DNA from: Leifsonia sp. CL147
GTDB lineage: Bacteria > Actinomycetota > Actinomycetes > Actinomycetales > Microbacteriaceae
NCBI RefSeq assembly: GCF_900114565.1
Contig: NZ_FOTM01000004.1
Span: 159,468-223,467, forward strand
Direction of reading: 5' to 3'
DNA: 64,000 nucleotides
Shown: one piece after another, positions 1-9,557 of the stretch
Layout: every line of letters begins with the position of its first letter
How positions within the stretch are numbered: the first letter of the stretch is position 1
Notes under the pieces: model-generated
What the model was told of the DNA's origin: nothing
The model's input: only the letters and a program-made list of their open reading frames with translations
Databases searched by the model: none
Translations under genes and position numbers: made by a program

Positions 1-97
1 GACGATTCGTCACGAATGTGGGTTCTGAGCGCTGCTGGGCGACGATTCGTCACGAATGTGCGTTCTGAGCGCGGTTGGGCGACGATTCGTGACGAAT
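1..97. repeat. 40-bp-period palindrome array A (cut by window start)
   Basis: Two full 40-bp units start at 1 and 41, and a third, partial unit starts at 81. Each contains the core ATTCGTSACGAAT; the first two have C at the centre of symmetry and the third has G. It is the same palindrome as in the arrays near 31.7, 45.0 and 52.0 kb, with its own spacer. It lies directly beyond the 3' end of the VOC gene that ends at 114. The array may continue to the left of the window. Confidence 0.9.
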
Positions 98-113
98 GTC
101 CGGGGCGTGCGGG

Positions 114-896
114 TTACGCAGCGCCGCCCGAGCGGACCTCGTGCAGGAAGAAGAGTCCGCCGAACGGGTCCGTGACCTGCGCGAAGCGGCCGAACTCGCT
201 GTCCCAGGGGTCGCGCACGACCGTTCCGCCGAGCTCGACGACACGAGCGGATGCGGCGGTCGCGTCCGCGACGCCGAAGTAGACGACCCAGTGCGACGGG
301 ACGCCCTCCGGCAGCATCTTGTCCGCGTCGTAGACGCCGCCGCCGGGTGAGGCCGGATCGCCGAAGGTGACGTAGCGGAAGTCGGCCGTGTCGCCGAGTG
401 TCTGTGTCGTCCAGGCGAACACCGAGGTGTAGAAGCCGACCTGCGCGGGGAAATCACGCGCGTACAGCTCGTGCCAGGCGGGCGCGCCGACCTCGGCCAC
501 CAGTTCGAAGCCGCGGTGCCGGTCGGGCTGCCAGAGTCCGATGACCGCTCCGCCCGGGTCGACGACGACGGCGAGCCTGCCCTGGTCGCCGACGGTCATC
601 GTCGGGGCGACCACTTCGGCGCCTGCCTTCTCTGCGGCCTTCTCCGCCGCCTCCGCATCCTCCACCAGGAGGTACGTGGTCCACGTGTTCGCCTGCGCAC
701 CCTCCATCACCGCTCCGAGCCCCGCCACCATGCGGCCGTCGCGGCGGAAGGTCGTGTAGCCGCCGTACTCTCCGCCCCCGACGTCGGGGGTCCAGCCGAA
801 CAGGCCTGCGTAGAACTCCGAGGCGCGCGGGACGTCGGATGCGGCGTAGTCCACCCAGTAGGGCTCGCCGAGGCGGTGTGTGGTGACGACGGTCAT
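114..896 (-). CDS. VOC family protein, two glyoxalase-like domains
   Basis: About 260 residues with two vicinal-oxygen-chelate half-repeats. The first begins near residue 10 (VDYAASDVPRASEFYAGLFGW) and the second near residue 135 (HELYARDFPAQVGFYTSVFAW), each ending in a VTDPFG or VVDPGG turn. This is the layout of the tandem-VOC proteins often called bleomycin-resistance-like or 27-kDa antigen-like. The substrate cannot be deduced and a metal triad is not obvious, so an enzymatic role is not assured. ATG at 896 follows TAGTTT by 6 nt, the leaderless spacing seen elsewhere in this window. GTG at 902, with GGAG 6 nt upstream, is an in-frame alternative. Confidence 0.85.
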   Translation of the reverse strand: MTVVTTHRLGEPYWVDYAASDVPRASEFYAGLFGWTPDVGGGEYGGYTTFRRDGRMVAGLGAVMEGAQANTWTTYLLVEDAEAAEKAAEKAGAEVVAPTMTVGDQGRLAVVVDPGGAVIGLWQPDRHRGFELVAEVGAPAWHELYARDFPAQVGFYTSVFAWTTQTLGDTADFRYVTFGDPASPGGGVYDADKMLPEGVPSHWVVYFGVADATAASARVVELGGTVVRDPWDSEFGRFAQVTDPFGGLFFLHEVRSGGAA

Positions 897-902
897 GCGC
901 AC

Positions 903-908
903 AAACTA
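903..908 (-). promoter_or_regulatory. -10 box TAGTTT, VOC gene
   Basis: TAGTTT on the minus strand lies 6 nt before the ATG at 896, consistent with a leaderless transcript. There is no clear -35 box. Confidence 0.4.
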
Positions 909-955
909 CTCCGGCCGCCCCGATCTCCGAAGTGCAGGATCGTGGCGGCCGGAGT
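908..955. terminator. Hairpin between the kgd stop and the VOC start
   Basis: A 12-bp perfect stem, ACTCCGGCCGCC (908-919) with GGCGGCCGGAGT (944-955). The loop contains a second pairing, CGATC with GATCG. It lies just downstream of the kgd stop and probably ends or stabilises that mRNA. There is no T-tract. It overlaps the presumed VOC promoter, so read-through from kgd and VOC initiation may interact. Confidence 0.6.
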
Positions 956-969
956 GGGGCGGCGACGCC

Positions 970-3900
970 CTAGAGCGTCAGCGCCCGCTGGATGAGGATC
1001 TGCTGCTCCTGCGCGTGCCGCTTGGCCGAGCCGGCGGCGGGCGCGGCCGACGGCGGGCGCGACACGACGCCGAGCGGGCGCGGGCCGAGCTTCGAGGTCT
1101 CCAGGATCATGTACGGCCAGGCTCCCTGGTTCTCCGGCTCGTCCTGCACCCAGACGAGTTCGGCGTTCGGGTAGGAGTCGACGATGGCCTTGAGCTCCGC
1201 GGGAAGCGGGTAGAACTGCTCCACCCGCACCAGGGCGATCTCCGGGTTCGGGTTCTTCTCGAGATCGTTGAGCAGGTCGTAGTAGAGCTTGCCGGCCATC
1301 AGGAGGACCCGCTTGACCGAGCTCTTGTCCGTGATCCGTGCGTCGTCGATCACCGGCTCGAAACGACCCGTCGTGAAGTCCTCCACGTTGCTCGACGCGC
1401 CGCGGAGCCGCAGCATCGCCTTCGGCGTGAAGACCACGAGCGGCCGACGCGGACGCGCGTACGCCTGGCGGCGCAGCAGGTGGAAGTACGAGGCGGGAGT
1501 GGAGGGACGCGCGACGGTCATGTTGTTCTCGGCGCACATCTGCAGGTACCGCTCGATGCGAGCGCTGGAGTGGTCCGGTCCCTGTCCCTCGTAGCCGTGG
1601 GGGAGGAGCAGCACCAGCGACGAGCGCTGGCCCCACTTCTGCTCGGCCGAGGAGATGAACTCGTCGATGATCGTCTGGGCGCCGTTGGCGAAGTCGCCGA
1701 ACTGGGCCTCCCAGAGCACGAGCGCATCCGCACGCTCCACCGAGTAGCCGTACTCGAAGCCCATGGCGGCGTACTCGCTGAGGAGCGAGTCGTAGATCCA
1801 GAAGCGTGCCTGGTTGTCGCTCAGATTCGCCAGCGGCAGCCATTCCTGGCCGTTCACGCGGTCGTGCAGCACGGCGTGACGCGAGACGAAGGTGCCGCGT
1901 CGCGCGTCCTGCCCGGCGAGGCGCACGGGCGTCCCCTCGGCCAGCAGTGTGCCGAGGGCGAGCAGTTCGCCGAAGCCCCAGTCGATGTTGCCGTTCCTGC
2001 TCATCTCGCCGCGCTTGGTCAGCAGCTGCTGCAGCTTCGGGTGGACGGTGAAGCCGGCGGGCGGGTTGTTGAACGCGTCCCCGATCATGTGGATGACCTG
2101 CTCGCTGACCGCGGTCGACGCCGGCTCCCCGACGTTGTCGTCCTGCGGGGCCGGCTGCTCCAGGTCGCCGGTCTCTTCGGACGTGAGGACGGGAGCCGGG
2201 TGGGTCTGCGCCGCGTGCGTCTCCATGAACGCGCGCTCCAGGCGTTCCTGGAAGTCGCGGTGGGCCTGCTCGTACTCCTCCTCGGTGATGTCGCCGCGGC
2301 CGACGAGCGCCTCGGTGTAGAGGCGCCGCACCGAACGCTTGGCCTCGATGAGGCTGTACATCAGCGGCTGCGTCATCGAGGGGTCGTCGCCCTCGTTGTG
2401 ACCGCGGCGGCGGTAGCAGACGAGGTCGATGACGACGTCGCGCTTGAACTCCTGGCGGTAGGCGAAGGCCAGCTCGGCCACGCGGACGACCGCTTCCGGG
2501 TCGTCGCCGTTCACGTGGAAGATCGGCGCCTGGATGGTCTTGGCCACATCCGTCGAGTACACGGACGTGCGCGCCTCGGCGGGAGGCGTGGTGAAGCCGA
2601 CCTGGTTGTTGATGTTGACGTGGATGGTGCCGCCCGTGCGGTACGCCCGCAGCTGCGACATCTGCATCGTCTCGACCACGACGCCCTGACCGGCCATTGC
2701 GGCATCGCCGTGGATGAGGATGGGCAGCGTGAGGAAGGTGCCGGCCGGCCGGCGGTCCTGCTTGGCGCGGACGATGCCCTCCAGGACGCCGTCGACGGCC
2801 TCCAGGTGGGACGGGTTCGCGGCGAGGTAGACCGGGATCTCTTCTCCGTGGACGCCGCTGAAGGTGCCCTCGGTCCCGAGGTGGTACTTCACGTCGCCGG
2901 AGCCCTGGATGGTGCGCGGGTCCTGCGTGCCCTCGAACTCGCGGAAGATCTGGCCGTACGTCTTGCCGGCGATGTTCGTCAGCACGTTGAGGCGGCCGCG
3001 GTGGGCCATCCCGATCGCGACCTCGTCGAGCTCCGCCTCCGCCGCTCCCTGGAGGATCGCATCCAGGAGGGCGATGGTCGACTCCCCGCCTTCGAGGCTG
3101 AAGCGCTTCTGTCCGACGTACTTGGTCTGCAGGAAGGTCTCGAAGGCCTCCGCCTCGTTCAGCTTGCCGAGGATGCGCAACTGCTCTTCGTGCGTCGGCT
3201 TCTCGTAGGGCCGCTCCAGCTTGTCCTGGAACCAGCGGCGCTGCGCCGGGTCCTGGATGTGCATGTACTCGATCCCGACCGTGCGGCAGTAGGAGTCGCG
3301 GAGCACGCCGAGGATGTCGCGCAGCTTCATCTTGCGCTTGTCGCCGAACTGGCCGGTGACGAACTCCCGGTCGAGGTCCCAGAAGGTCAGTCCGTGGTTC
3401 TCGATCTCGAGGTCGGGGTGCGTGCGCTGCTTGTACTCCAGCGGGTCGATGTCGGCCATCAGGTGGCCGCGCACGCGGTACGAGTTGATGAGCTCCTGGA
3501 CACGGGCGGTCTTGTCGACGGCGCTCGCCAGGTCGACGCTGATGTCCGGGTTCCAGTGGATCGGCATGTACGGGATGCGCAGCTCGGCGAAGATGTCCTC
3601 GTAGAAGTTGCGCTTCCCGATGAGCATCTCGTGCACGATCTTGAGGAACTCGCCGGACCCGGCGCCCTGGATGACGCGGTGGTCGTAGGTGCTGGTCAGC
3701 GTGATGGTCTTGCCGATGGCGAGGCCCGCCAGCGTCTTCTCGCTGGAGCCCTGGAACTCGGCCGGGTACTCGAGGGCGCCGGCGCCGATGATGCAGCCCT
3801 GGCCCTTCATGAGCCTCGGGACGGAGTGCACCGTCCCGATCCCGCCGGGGTTGGTCAGCGAGATCGTGGTGCCGGCGAAGTCGGCTGCGGTGAGTTTGTT

Positions 3901-4974
3901 GTTGCGGGCCCGGTTCACCAGGTCTTCGTAGGCGGAGAGGTACTCGCCGAAGCGCATGGTGTCGGCGCGCTTGATGCTCGGGACGAGGAGGGCGCGCGAT
4001 CCGTCGGGCTTCGGGAGGTCGATCGCGATGCCGAGGTTGATGTGCGCGGGGGCGACGACGGACGGCTTGCCGTCGACCTCCTCGTAGTACACGTTCTGGC
4101 TCGGGAACTCCTTGAGCGCCTGGATGAGCGCCCAGCCGATGAGGTGCGTGAAGGAGACCTTGCCGCCTCGGGCGCGCTTGAGGTGGTTGTTGATGACGAT
4201 GCGGTTGTCGATCATCAGCTTGGCCGGGATGGTGCGGACGCTCGTCGCCGTCGGAACGGTGAGCGACGCATCCATGTTGGTCGCCAGGGACTTGGACATG
4301 CCGCGGAGCGGGGTGACCTTGTCCTCCTCGGCGGCCTCGACGACCGCGTTCGGGGCGGTGACCGGTGCGTCCGCCGGGACCGGCTGGGGCTTCGGTGCGA
4401 TGGAGGTGGTGCGCGCGACGGGCTGCTGGCCGATGATCGGGATGGGCGTCGTCACCGGCTTCGGCTCGTTCGGGTGCGGCGCGGGCGCGCCTCCCGCGGC
4501 AGTCGCAGCGGCCGGGGGAGCCGGGGCTTCGGGCGGAGTCGGCGCGGCGGGGGGCGCCGGCGTCGCCGGAGGCGCCGGGACCGTCGGCGGAGCGGGTGTC
4601 GACGGCTCGGACGGGCTCGGAGCGTTCGGCTCCGCGGGGGCGGGGACGGTCGGCTCGGCCGGGGTCGGCACGGTCGGCTCGGAGGGGGTCGGGATGCCCG
4701 GCTCGGCGGGCGCCGGGGCGGGCGTCTCGTCCGGCGAGGGGATCGACTCGGCCGATGGAGCGCCGGCTCCCGCTGCGCCCTCCTCTTTCACCGAGGGGTG
4801 GTAGTGCTCGAGGATCGGCCACCACGACCGGTCGACCGAGTTCTTGTCGTGCACGAACTGCTCGTACAGTTCATCCACGAGCCATTCGTTGGCTCCGAAT
4901 TCGCCCGTGGAGCCGTCCTCGGTTCCTACTCCGGTCACTTGGCTCGACACAGCCAGATCGCCCACTCTCTCCAT
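970..4974 (-). CDS. kgd: Multifunctional 2-oxoglutarate decarboxylase/dehydrogenase (Kgd)
   Basis: About 1,334 residues. The actinobacterial E1o enzyme is fused to an E2-type succinyltransferase domain and runs the 2-oxoglutarate step of the TCA cycle with thiamine diphosphate. Domains in order: an N-terminal tether motif [13 protein letters not shown] (about residues 28-41); an unusually long Pro/Ala/Glu linker (about 60-185); an acyltransferase domain with [16 protein letters not shown]; then the E1 domain with HRGRLNVL and the ThDP-region GDAAMAGQG. There is no lipoyl domain, as is normal for this family. ATG at 4974 precedes [11 protein letters not shown]; an upstream in-frame start at 5088 would extend it through poorly conserved sequence that overlaps the guaB1 start. 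Transcription diverges from guaB1. Confidence 0.97.
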   Translation of the reverse strand: MERVGDLAVSSQVTGVGTEDGSTGEFGANEWLVDELYEQFVHDKNSVDRSWWPILEHYHPSVKEEGAAGAGAPSAESIPSPDETPAPAPAEPGIPTPSEPTVPTPAEPTVPAPAEPNAPSPSEPSTPAPPTVPAPPATPAPPAAPTPPEAPAPPAAATAAGGAPAPHPNEPKPVTTPIPIIGQQPVARTTSIAPKPQPVPADAPVTAPNAVVEAAEEDKVTPLRGMSKSLATNMDASLTVPTATSVRTIPAKLMIDNRIVINNHLKRARGGKVSFTHLIGWALIQALKEFPSQNVYYEEVDGKPSVVAPAHINLGIAIDLPKPDGSRALLVPSIKRADTMRFGEYLSAYEDLVNRARNNKLTAADFAGTTISLTNPGGIGTVHSVPRLMKGQGCIIGAGALEYPAEFQGSSEKTLAGLAIGKTITLTSTYDHRVIQGAGSGEFLKIVHEMLIGKRNFYEDIFAELRIPYMPIHWNPDISVDLASAVDKTARVQELINSYRVRGHLMADIDPLEYKQRTHPDLEIENHGLTFWDLDREFVTGQFGDKRKMKLRDILGVLRDSYCRTVGIEYMHIQDPAQRRWFQDKLERPYEKPTHEEQLRILGKLNEAEAFETFLQTKYVGQKRFSLEGGESTIALLDAILQGAAEAELDEVAIGMAHRGRLNVLTNIAGKTYGQIFREFEGTQDPRTIQGSGDVKYHLGTEGTFSGVHGEEIPVYLAANPSHLEAVDGVLEGIVRAKQDRRPAGTFLTLPILIHGDAAMAGQGVVVETMQMSQLRAYRTGGTIHVNINNQVGFTTPPAEARTSVYSTDVAKTIQAPIFHVNGDDPEAVVRVAELAFAYRQEFKRDVVIDLVCYRRRGHNEGDDPSMTQPLMYSLIEAKRSVRRLYTEALVGRGDITEEEYEQAHRDFQERLERAFMETHAAQTHPAPVLTSEETGDLEQPAPQDDNVGEPASTAVSEQVIHMIGDAFNNPPAGFTVHPKLQQLLTKRGEMSRNGNIDWGFGELLALGTLLAEGTPVRLAGQDARRGTFVSRHAVLHDRVNGQEWLPLANLSDNQARFWIYDSLLSEYAAMGFEYGYSVERADALVLWEAQFGDFANGAQTIIDEFISSAEQKWGQRSSLVLLLPHGYEGQGPDHSSARIERYLQMCAENNMTVARPSTPASYFHLLRRQAYARPRRPLVVFTPKAMLRLRGASSNVEDFTTGRFEPVIDDARITDKSSVKRVLLMAGKLYYDLLNDLEKNPNPEIALVRVEQFYPLPAELKAIVDSYPNAELVWVQDEPENQGAWPYMILETSKLGPRPLGVVSRPPSAAPAAGSAKRHAQEQQILIQRALTL

Positions 4975-5026
4975 TGATTCGTCTCGTCCGAGTGGCCCTG
5001 CGGCCACCCGCGTCCCCCGAAGATCA

Positions 5027-5032
5027 AGCCTA
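5027..5032 (-). promoter_or_regulatory. Candidate -10 box TAGGCT for kgd
   Basis: TAGGCT on the minus strand about 52 nt before the kgd ATG would give a leader of about 45 nt. No convincing -35 box. Confidence 0.35.
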
Positions 5033-5073
5033 ATCCCATCGATACGCCGGTGCGCTCCCGCAGCCCAGCGGGA

Positions 5074-5079
5074 TAGCGT
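5074..5079 (+). promoter_or_regulatory. -10 box TAGCGT for guaB1
   Basis: TAGCGT is followed by 7 nt and then the ATG at 5087, with no Shine-Dalgarno sequence between. Leaderless transcription is likely. Confidence 0.5.
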
Positions 5080-5086
5080 TATTCGC

Positions 5087-6526
5087 ATGCAGTTCTATGG
5101 AACGTCCCCGCGCCATGACCTGACCTATTCCGACGTCTTCCTCGTGCCGTCGCGTTCGAACGTCAGGAGCCGTCTGGATGTCTCCCTGTCGCCCGGCGAC
5201 GGTACCGGCGCGACCATCCCGATCGTCTCCGCGAACATGAACTCCGTCACGGGCAAGCGGCTCGCCGCGACCCTCGCGCGGCGCGGCGGCCTGGGCGTCC
5301 TTCCGCAGGACATGCACCTCCAGGACCTGGACGAGGCCATCCGCTGGGTGAAGGCGCAGCCGGTCGCGTTCGACACCCCGCACCAGGCCGGGCCCGACGA
5401 GAGCGTCGCCGACGTGCTGCGCCGCATCCCGGCCGTCGAGGGCCACGGGATCGTGGTGAGCGACGAACACGGCGCGTATCTCGGCTGCCTCGCCGCCGTC
5501 CAGCTCGGCTCCGCCCTCCCGGACGCGCGCGTGGGCGACCTGCTGCACGGCGCCCTGACCGCGCTCGACGCCGAGGACCTCAGCGACGGTCGCGCTGCGT
5601 TCCGGGCGATGGATGCGGCCGGCCTCGACTTCGCCCCGGTGCTGCACCACGGCCGGGTCGTCGGGACGCTCTCCAAGCGCAGTGCGCTGCGCTCCACCAT
5701 CTATGCGCCGGCCCTCGACGCGCACGGCCGGCTCCGGGTCGCCGCCGCCGTCGGGATCAACGGGGATGTCGCGGGCAAGGCGAAGGCGCTGGCGGCCGCC
5801 GGCGTCGACGTGCTCGTCGTCGACACCGCGCACGGCGATCAGGACGGCATGATCCGCGCCATCCGCGCGGTCAAGGAACTGGACCTCGGCCTGCCCCTCG
5901 TCGCGGGCAACGTCGTCACCGAGCAGGCCGTGCGCGACCTCGTCGCGGCCGGTGCCGACATCCTCAAGGTGGGAGTCGGTCCCGGCGCCATGTGCACGAC
6001 GCGGATGATGACCGCTGTCGGCCGCCCGCAGTTCTCGGCCGTGCTCGAGACCAGCGCGGCCGCGCGCGAGCTCGGGGCGCACGTCTGGGCGGACGGCGGC
6101 GTGCGCTACCCGCGCGACGTCGCGCTGGCGCTCGCCGCGGGCGGCGCCTCCGTGATGATCGGCTCCTGGTTCGCCGGGACGATCGAGGCGCCCGGGATGC
6201 TCGACCGCGACGCGAACGGCGGCCTCTACAAGGAGAGCTGGGGCATGGCCTCCACCAAGGCGGTCACGGGGCGCTTCGAGCGGCTGGACCCCTACGAGCT
6301 GGCACGCAAGGAGCTCTTCGCCGAGGGCATCTCCAGCTCGCGCATCTACCTCGACCCGCTTCGGCCCTCGGTCGAGGACCTGCTCGACATGATCACGACC
6401 GGAGTGCGCAGCTCGTTCACGTACGCCGGGGCGCGCTCGCTGGCCGAGTTCCACGAGCGAGCGCTGGTGGGCATCCAATCGGCGGCCGGCTACGAGGAGG
6501 GCAAGGCGCTGCCGGTCAGCTGGTAG
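5087..6526 (+). CDS. guaB1: GuaB1 family IMP dehydrogenase-related protein (probable GMP reductase)
   Basis: 479 residues with an IMPDH/GMPR TIM barrel interrupted by a CBS pair (about residues 95-220). Visible motifs are SANMNSVTG near the N-terminus, VDTAHGDQ, and the active-site loop [11 protein letters not shown] carrying the catalytic cysteine. Actinobacteria carry this paralogue beside true GuaB2; the mycobacterial protein has been shown to be a GMP reductase that converts GMP to IMP in purine salvage, so older IMP dehydrogenase names are probably wrong. The ATG at 5087 is supported by the TAGCGT box 7 nt upstream. An open frame continues upstream to 4844 but runs antisense into kgd and is not credible. 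Confidence 0.93.
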   Translation: MQFYGTSPRHDLTYSDVFLVPSRSNVRSRLDVSLSPGDGTGATIPIVSANMNSVTGKRLAATLARRGGLGVLPQDMHLQDLDEAIRWVKAQPVAFDTPHQAGPDESVADVLRRIPAVEGHGIVVSDEHGAYLGCLAAVQLGSALPDARVGDLLHGALTALDAEDLSDGRAAFRAMDAAGLDFAPVLHHGRVVGTLSKRSALRSTIYAPALDAHGRLRVAAAVGINGDVAGKAKALAAAGVDVLVVDTAHGDQDGMIRAIRAVKELDLGLPLVAGNVVTEQAVRDLVAAGADILKVGVGPGAMCTTRMMTAVGRPQFSAVLETSAAARELGAHVWADGGVRYPRDVALALAAGGASVMIGSWFAGTIEAPGMLDRDANGGLYKESWGMASTKAVTGRFERLDPYELARKELFAEGISSSRIYLDPLRPSVEDLLDMITTGVRSSFTYAGARSLAEFHERALVGIQSAAGYEEGKALPVSW

Positions 6527-6549
6527 ACGCTGTCGCGCGTCTGCCGCGG

Positions 6550-7587
6550 CTACGACCGGCGGGTCGCGTCCTGCACCTCGCCGACGAGCTCCTCGATGAT
6601 GTCCTCCAGGAAGAGCACGCCCGCGGTGGCGCCCTCGGCGTCCACGACCCGGGCGAGGTGGCTGCCCGAGCGGCGCATCGTCGCCAGCGCATCCTCGACG
6701 TCGCTGCCGGCGAAGACGGTGACGAGCCGGCGGATGCGCTTGGCCGGCACGGGGAGCTCGAACCCGGTCTCCTCGAGGTCGAGCACGTCCTTCAGGTGCA
6801 GGTAGCCCGTCGGCTCGCCGTCGGGGTCCGGGACGACGTAGCGCGAGAAGCCGTGCTTGGCGACGGCCTTCTCCACGTCTGCGGGAGTCGGGGTCTCCGG
6901 GAGGGTGACCAGCGCGTCGAGCGCGACGGCGACATCCCGCACCTTCTTCTCGGTGAACTCGAACGCTGCGGTGAGCGCGCCGGTGCGGTCCATCAGGAGG
7001 CCCTCGCGCGTGGACTGCGACACGATCGTGGCCACCTCGTCCAGCGTGAAGGTGCTCGCGGCTTCGCCCTTCGGCTCCACCCGGAACAGCCGGAGGACGG
7101 CGTTCGCGCTCGCGTTGAGTGCGATGATGATCGGCCGGACCGCCCGCCCGACGCCGACCAGCGGGGGAGCGAGCAGCAGGGCCGCCCTGTCGGGCATCGA
7201 GAACGAGATGTTCTTCGGCACCATCTCGCCGAACACCACGTGCAGGAACGACACGACCACGAGCGCGACGATGAACGCGATGGTGCCGATGACCTCCTCC
7301 GGCCATCCCGTCGCGTGGAGGGGCGCCTCCAGCAGGTGATGGATGGCCGGCTCCGAGACGTTCAGGATGAGCAGCGAGCAGACGGTGATGCCGAGCTGCG
7401 TCGTCGCCAGCATCAGCGTGGCGTGCTCCATTGCGAACAGCGCCGTCTTCGCGCTGCGCTTGCCGCGCTCGGCCAGCGGCTCGATCTGCGAGCGGCGCGC
7501 CGAGATCACGGCGAACTCCGCGGCGACGAAGAACGCGTTGACGGCCAGCAGCACGACCAGCCAGCCGATTCCTGCCCAGTCGCTCAT
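6550..7587 (-). CDS. CNNM/HlyC-CorC family membrane protein, short form
   Basis: 345 residues. An N-terminal CNNM (DUF21) domain has about four hydrophobic segments within residues 1-190, including VNAFFVAAEFAVISARRSQIE, followed by two CBS motifs ending at FLEDIIEELVGEV. It stops there and lacks the C-terminal CorC/HlyC domain that its upstream neighbour has. The family is linked to divalent-cation (magnesium or cobalt) export or resistance; the old haemolysin name is unsupported. Its ATG lies inside the stop of the upstream paralogue (ATGA overlap), so the two are translationally coupled and may form a heteromer. Confidence 0.9.
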   Translation of the reverse strand: MSDWAGIGWLVVLLAVNAFFVAAEFAVISARRSQIEPLAERGKRSAKTALFAMEHATLMLATTQLGITVCSLLILNVSEPAIHHLLEAPLHATGWPEEVIGTIAFIVALVVVSFLHVVFGEMVPKNISFSMPDRAALLLAPPLVGVGRAVRPIIIALNASANAVLRLFRVEPKGEAASTFTLDEVATIVSQSTREGLLMDRTGALTAAFEFTEKKVRDVAVALDALVTLPETPTPADVEKAVAKHGFSRYVVPDPDGEPTGYLHLKDVLDLEETGFELPVPAKRIRRLVTVFAGSDVEDALATMRRSGSHLARVVDAEGATAGVLFLEDIIEELVGEVQDATRRS

Positions 7588-8930
7588 GAGCGGCCCGCCT
7601 CTCCGATGGCGTCCGTTGCGTCCCCGGTCAGCGGGACCGGATCGGGCGTGTACCGGATGCGGTCCACCCGGCGGCCGTCCAGGCGCTCGACGCGCAAAGT
7701 GCCGCCGTCGATCGGGACCTCGTCGCCGACCTTCGGCAGCCGGCCGAGCTCGTTCATCACGAATCCCGCGACCGTCTCGTACGGGCCGTCCTCGGGCACG
7801 GTGACCCCGGCCCGTTCCTCCAGCTCGTCCGGGCGGAGGATGCCCGGGAACGTGATCGAGTCGCGTCCGCGGATGACGCCGGCGCGCGTCCGGTCGTGCT
7901 CGTCGGCCACCTCGCCGACGATCTCCTCGACCAGGTCCTCCAGGGTGGCGATGCCCGAGGTCCCGCCGTACTCGTCGACGACGACCGCGAGCTGGTAGCC
8001 GCGGGCCCGCAGCTCGCCGAGCAGCGTGTCCAGGCCCATCGTCTCCGGCACGCGCAGGGCGTCGGTCATCAGCGCCGAGGCGGGCACGCGCGAGCGGCGC
8101 GGCCGCGGGACGGCAACGGCCTGCTTGACGTGGACGACTCCGAGCACGTCGTCGATGTCGTCGCCGATCACCGGGAATCGCGAGTACCCGGTCCTCCTGG
8201 CGAGGTCGCTGACCGCCTGCGCCGGCTCGGTGCGCTGCACCGCCTCGATCCGCGGTCGCGGCGTCATCACGTCGGAGGCGCTCCGGTTGGAGAACGCGAG
8301 CGTCCGGCTGAGGAGCGTCGCCGTGTCCTCCTCGAGGAGGCCCGCGCTGGCGGAGCGGCGCACCAGCGAGGAGAGCTCGTCGGCGGTGCGGGCGCCGGAC
8401 AGCTCCTCCTTCGGCTCCACGCCGACCAGGCGCAGCACGCCGTTTGCCGTGCCGTTCAGCAGGGCCACGAACGGACGGAACACCGCCGTGAACACCGTCT
8501 GGAAGGGGATGACCACCCGCGCGGTCGCCAGCGGGAGGGCCAGCGCGAAGTTCTTGGGGACGAGCTCGCCGAGAATCATCGACAGCAGGGTCGCCACGGC
8601 GATGGCGACGACGGAGGCGATCGGCGTCACCGCTGCATCCGGCAGTCCGGTCGCGGTCAGCGGGCCGCGCAGCAGGGAGCTGATGGCCGGCTCCATCGTG
8701 TAACCGGTGAGCAGCGTGGTCAGAGTGATGCCCAGCTGGGCGCTGGAGAGGTGCGTCGAGGTGATCTTGAGGGCCGCGATCGTCATCGACAGGCGGGACT
8801 CGCCGCGTTCCCGCCGCGCCTCCAGATCGCCGCGATCCAGATTGACCAGGGCGAACTCGCTGGCGACGAAGAGCCCGGTGCCGACGGTGAGCAGGAGGCC
8901 GACGGCCAGCATGATCCACTCAACGAGCAC
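7584..8930 (-). CDS. CNNM/HlyC-CorC family membrane protein, full length
   Basis: About 448 residues. A CNNM (DUF21) transmembrane domain (about 1-195, FVASEFALVNLDRGDLE) is followed by two CBS motifs (about 205-330) and a C-terminal CorC/HlyC domain (about 345-430, with GFVMNELGRLP). Proposed role: divalent-cation efflux at the cytoplasmic membrane. The GTG at 8930 is chosen because GAGGTGG lies 8 nt upstream; GTG at 8954 and ATG at 8912 are alternatives. First gene of a two-gene operon with the shorter paralogue. Confidence 0.9.
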   Translation of the reverse strand: MLVEWIMLAVGLLLTVGTGLFVASEFALVNLDRGDLEARRERGESRLSMTIAALKITSTHLSSAQLGITLTTLLTGYTMEPAISSLLRGPLTATGLPDAAVTPIASVVAIAVATLLSMILGELVPKNFALALPLATARVVIPFQTVFTAVFRPFVALLNGTANGVLRLVGVEPKEELSGARTADELSSLVRRSASAGLLEEDTATLLSRTLAFSNRSASDVMTPRPRIEAVQRTEPAQAVSDLARRTGYSRFPVIGDDIDDVLGVVHVKQAVAVPRPRRSRVPASALMTDALRVPETMGLDTLLGELRARGYQLAVVVDEYGGTSGIATLEDLVEEIVGEVADEHDRTRAGVIRGRDSITFPGILRPDELEERAGVTVPEDGPYETVAGFVMNELGRLPKVGDEVPIDGGTLRVERLDGRRVDRIRYTPDPVPLTGDATDAIGEAGRS

Positions 8931-9116
8931 AGTGTCCACCTCGCTCGCTCGCACGCGGGCTCTGACGATCGAATGGGCTACGAGAAGGAGGGTCGTCCAT
9001 GTGCCCGCAAGTATATCGGTCCCTCCTCGCGCGGACGGTCGGGGAGACGTTCAGTTCTAGGGGGCCCGTCAGCCCGGCGGACGCGTATCATGCCGCCCGG
9101 ATGAAGGAGGAACACC

Positions 9117-9494
9117 ATGTTCGAGTCGTATGTGACGTACTCCGTGCTTCCCGCTTCCGACCTGCAGCGTGCCACCGGGTGGTACCGCGACAAGCTGGAG
9201 CTGGAGCCGGAACGGACCACGGAAGGCGGTGTGCTGTACGGCACCGGGTCGCAGTCGAAGATCTTCGTGTACGAGACCGCCAACGCCGGGACCGCGCAGA
9301 ACACCGCGATGTGCTGGATCGTGCCCGACATCGAGGGCACGATGGCACAGCTCAAGGAACGGGGCGTCGTCTTCGCGGACTACGACTTCCCCGGCCTGAA
9401 GACCGAGAACGGGATCGCGACGGACGAGATGGGCCGTTCGGCCTGGTTCCAGGACAGCGAGGGCAACTACCTGTGCCTGACGGAGGTCGCCTGA
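9117..9494 (+). CDS. VOC family protein, single domain
   Basis: 125 residues, one glyoxalase/bleomycin-resistance fold: YSVLPASDLQRATGWYRDKL at the N-terminus and WFQDSEGNYLCLTEV at the end. Such proteins act as homodimers; the ligand is unknown. The start is well supported by AAGGAGG 6 nt before the ATG. TATCAT at 9088-9093 could be its -10 box. It converges on the old-yellow-enzyme gene. Confidence 0.9.
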   Translation: MFESYVTYSVLPASDLQRATGWYRDKLELEPERTTEGGVLYGTGSQSKIFVYETANAGTAQNTAMCWIVPDIEGTMAQLKERGVVFADYDFPGLKTENGIATDEMGRSAWFQDSEGNYLCLTEVA

Positions 9495-9545
9495 CAGCCT
9501 CCAGGATCTGACAGCCTCCAGGACTGACAGCCTCGAGGATCTGAG
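9492..9545. repeat. Short tandem repeat of CTGACAGCCTCCAGGAT
   Basis: Three copies of a 16-17 bp unit, the first overlapping the VOC stop codon and the third with one C to G change, then a truncated fourth. They fill the gap between two convergent genes. No hairpin is evident. Probably slippage-derived. Confidence 0.75.
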
Positions 9546-9557
9546 GGCGCCCGCGGG

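Noticed and set aside
880-4977. 1,365-codon open frame on the plus strand opposite kgd, and other long frames antisense to pheT and pyrG
   Set aside because: They mirror real genes on the other strand; high GC content removes stops. The products have no recognisable domains.
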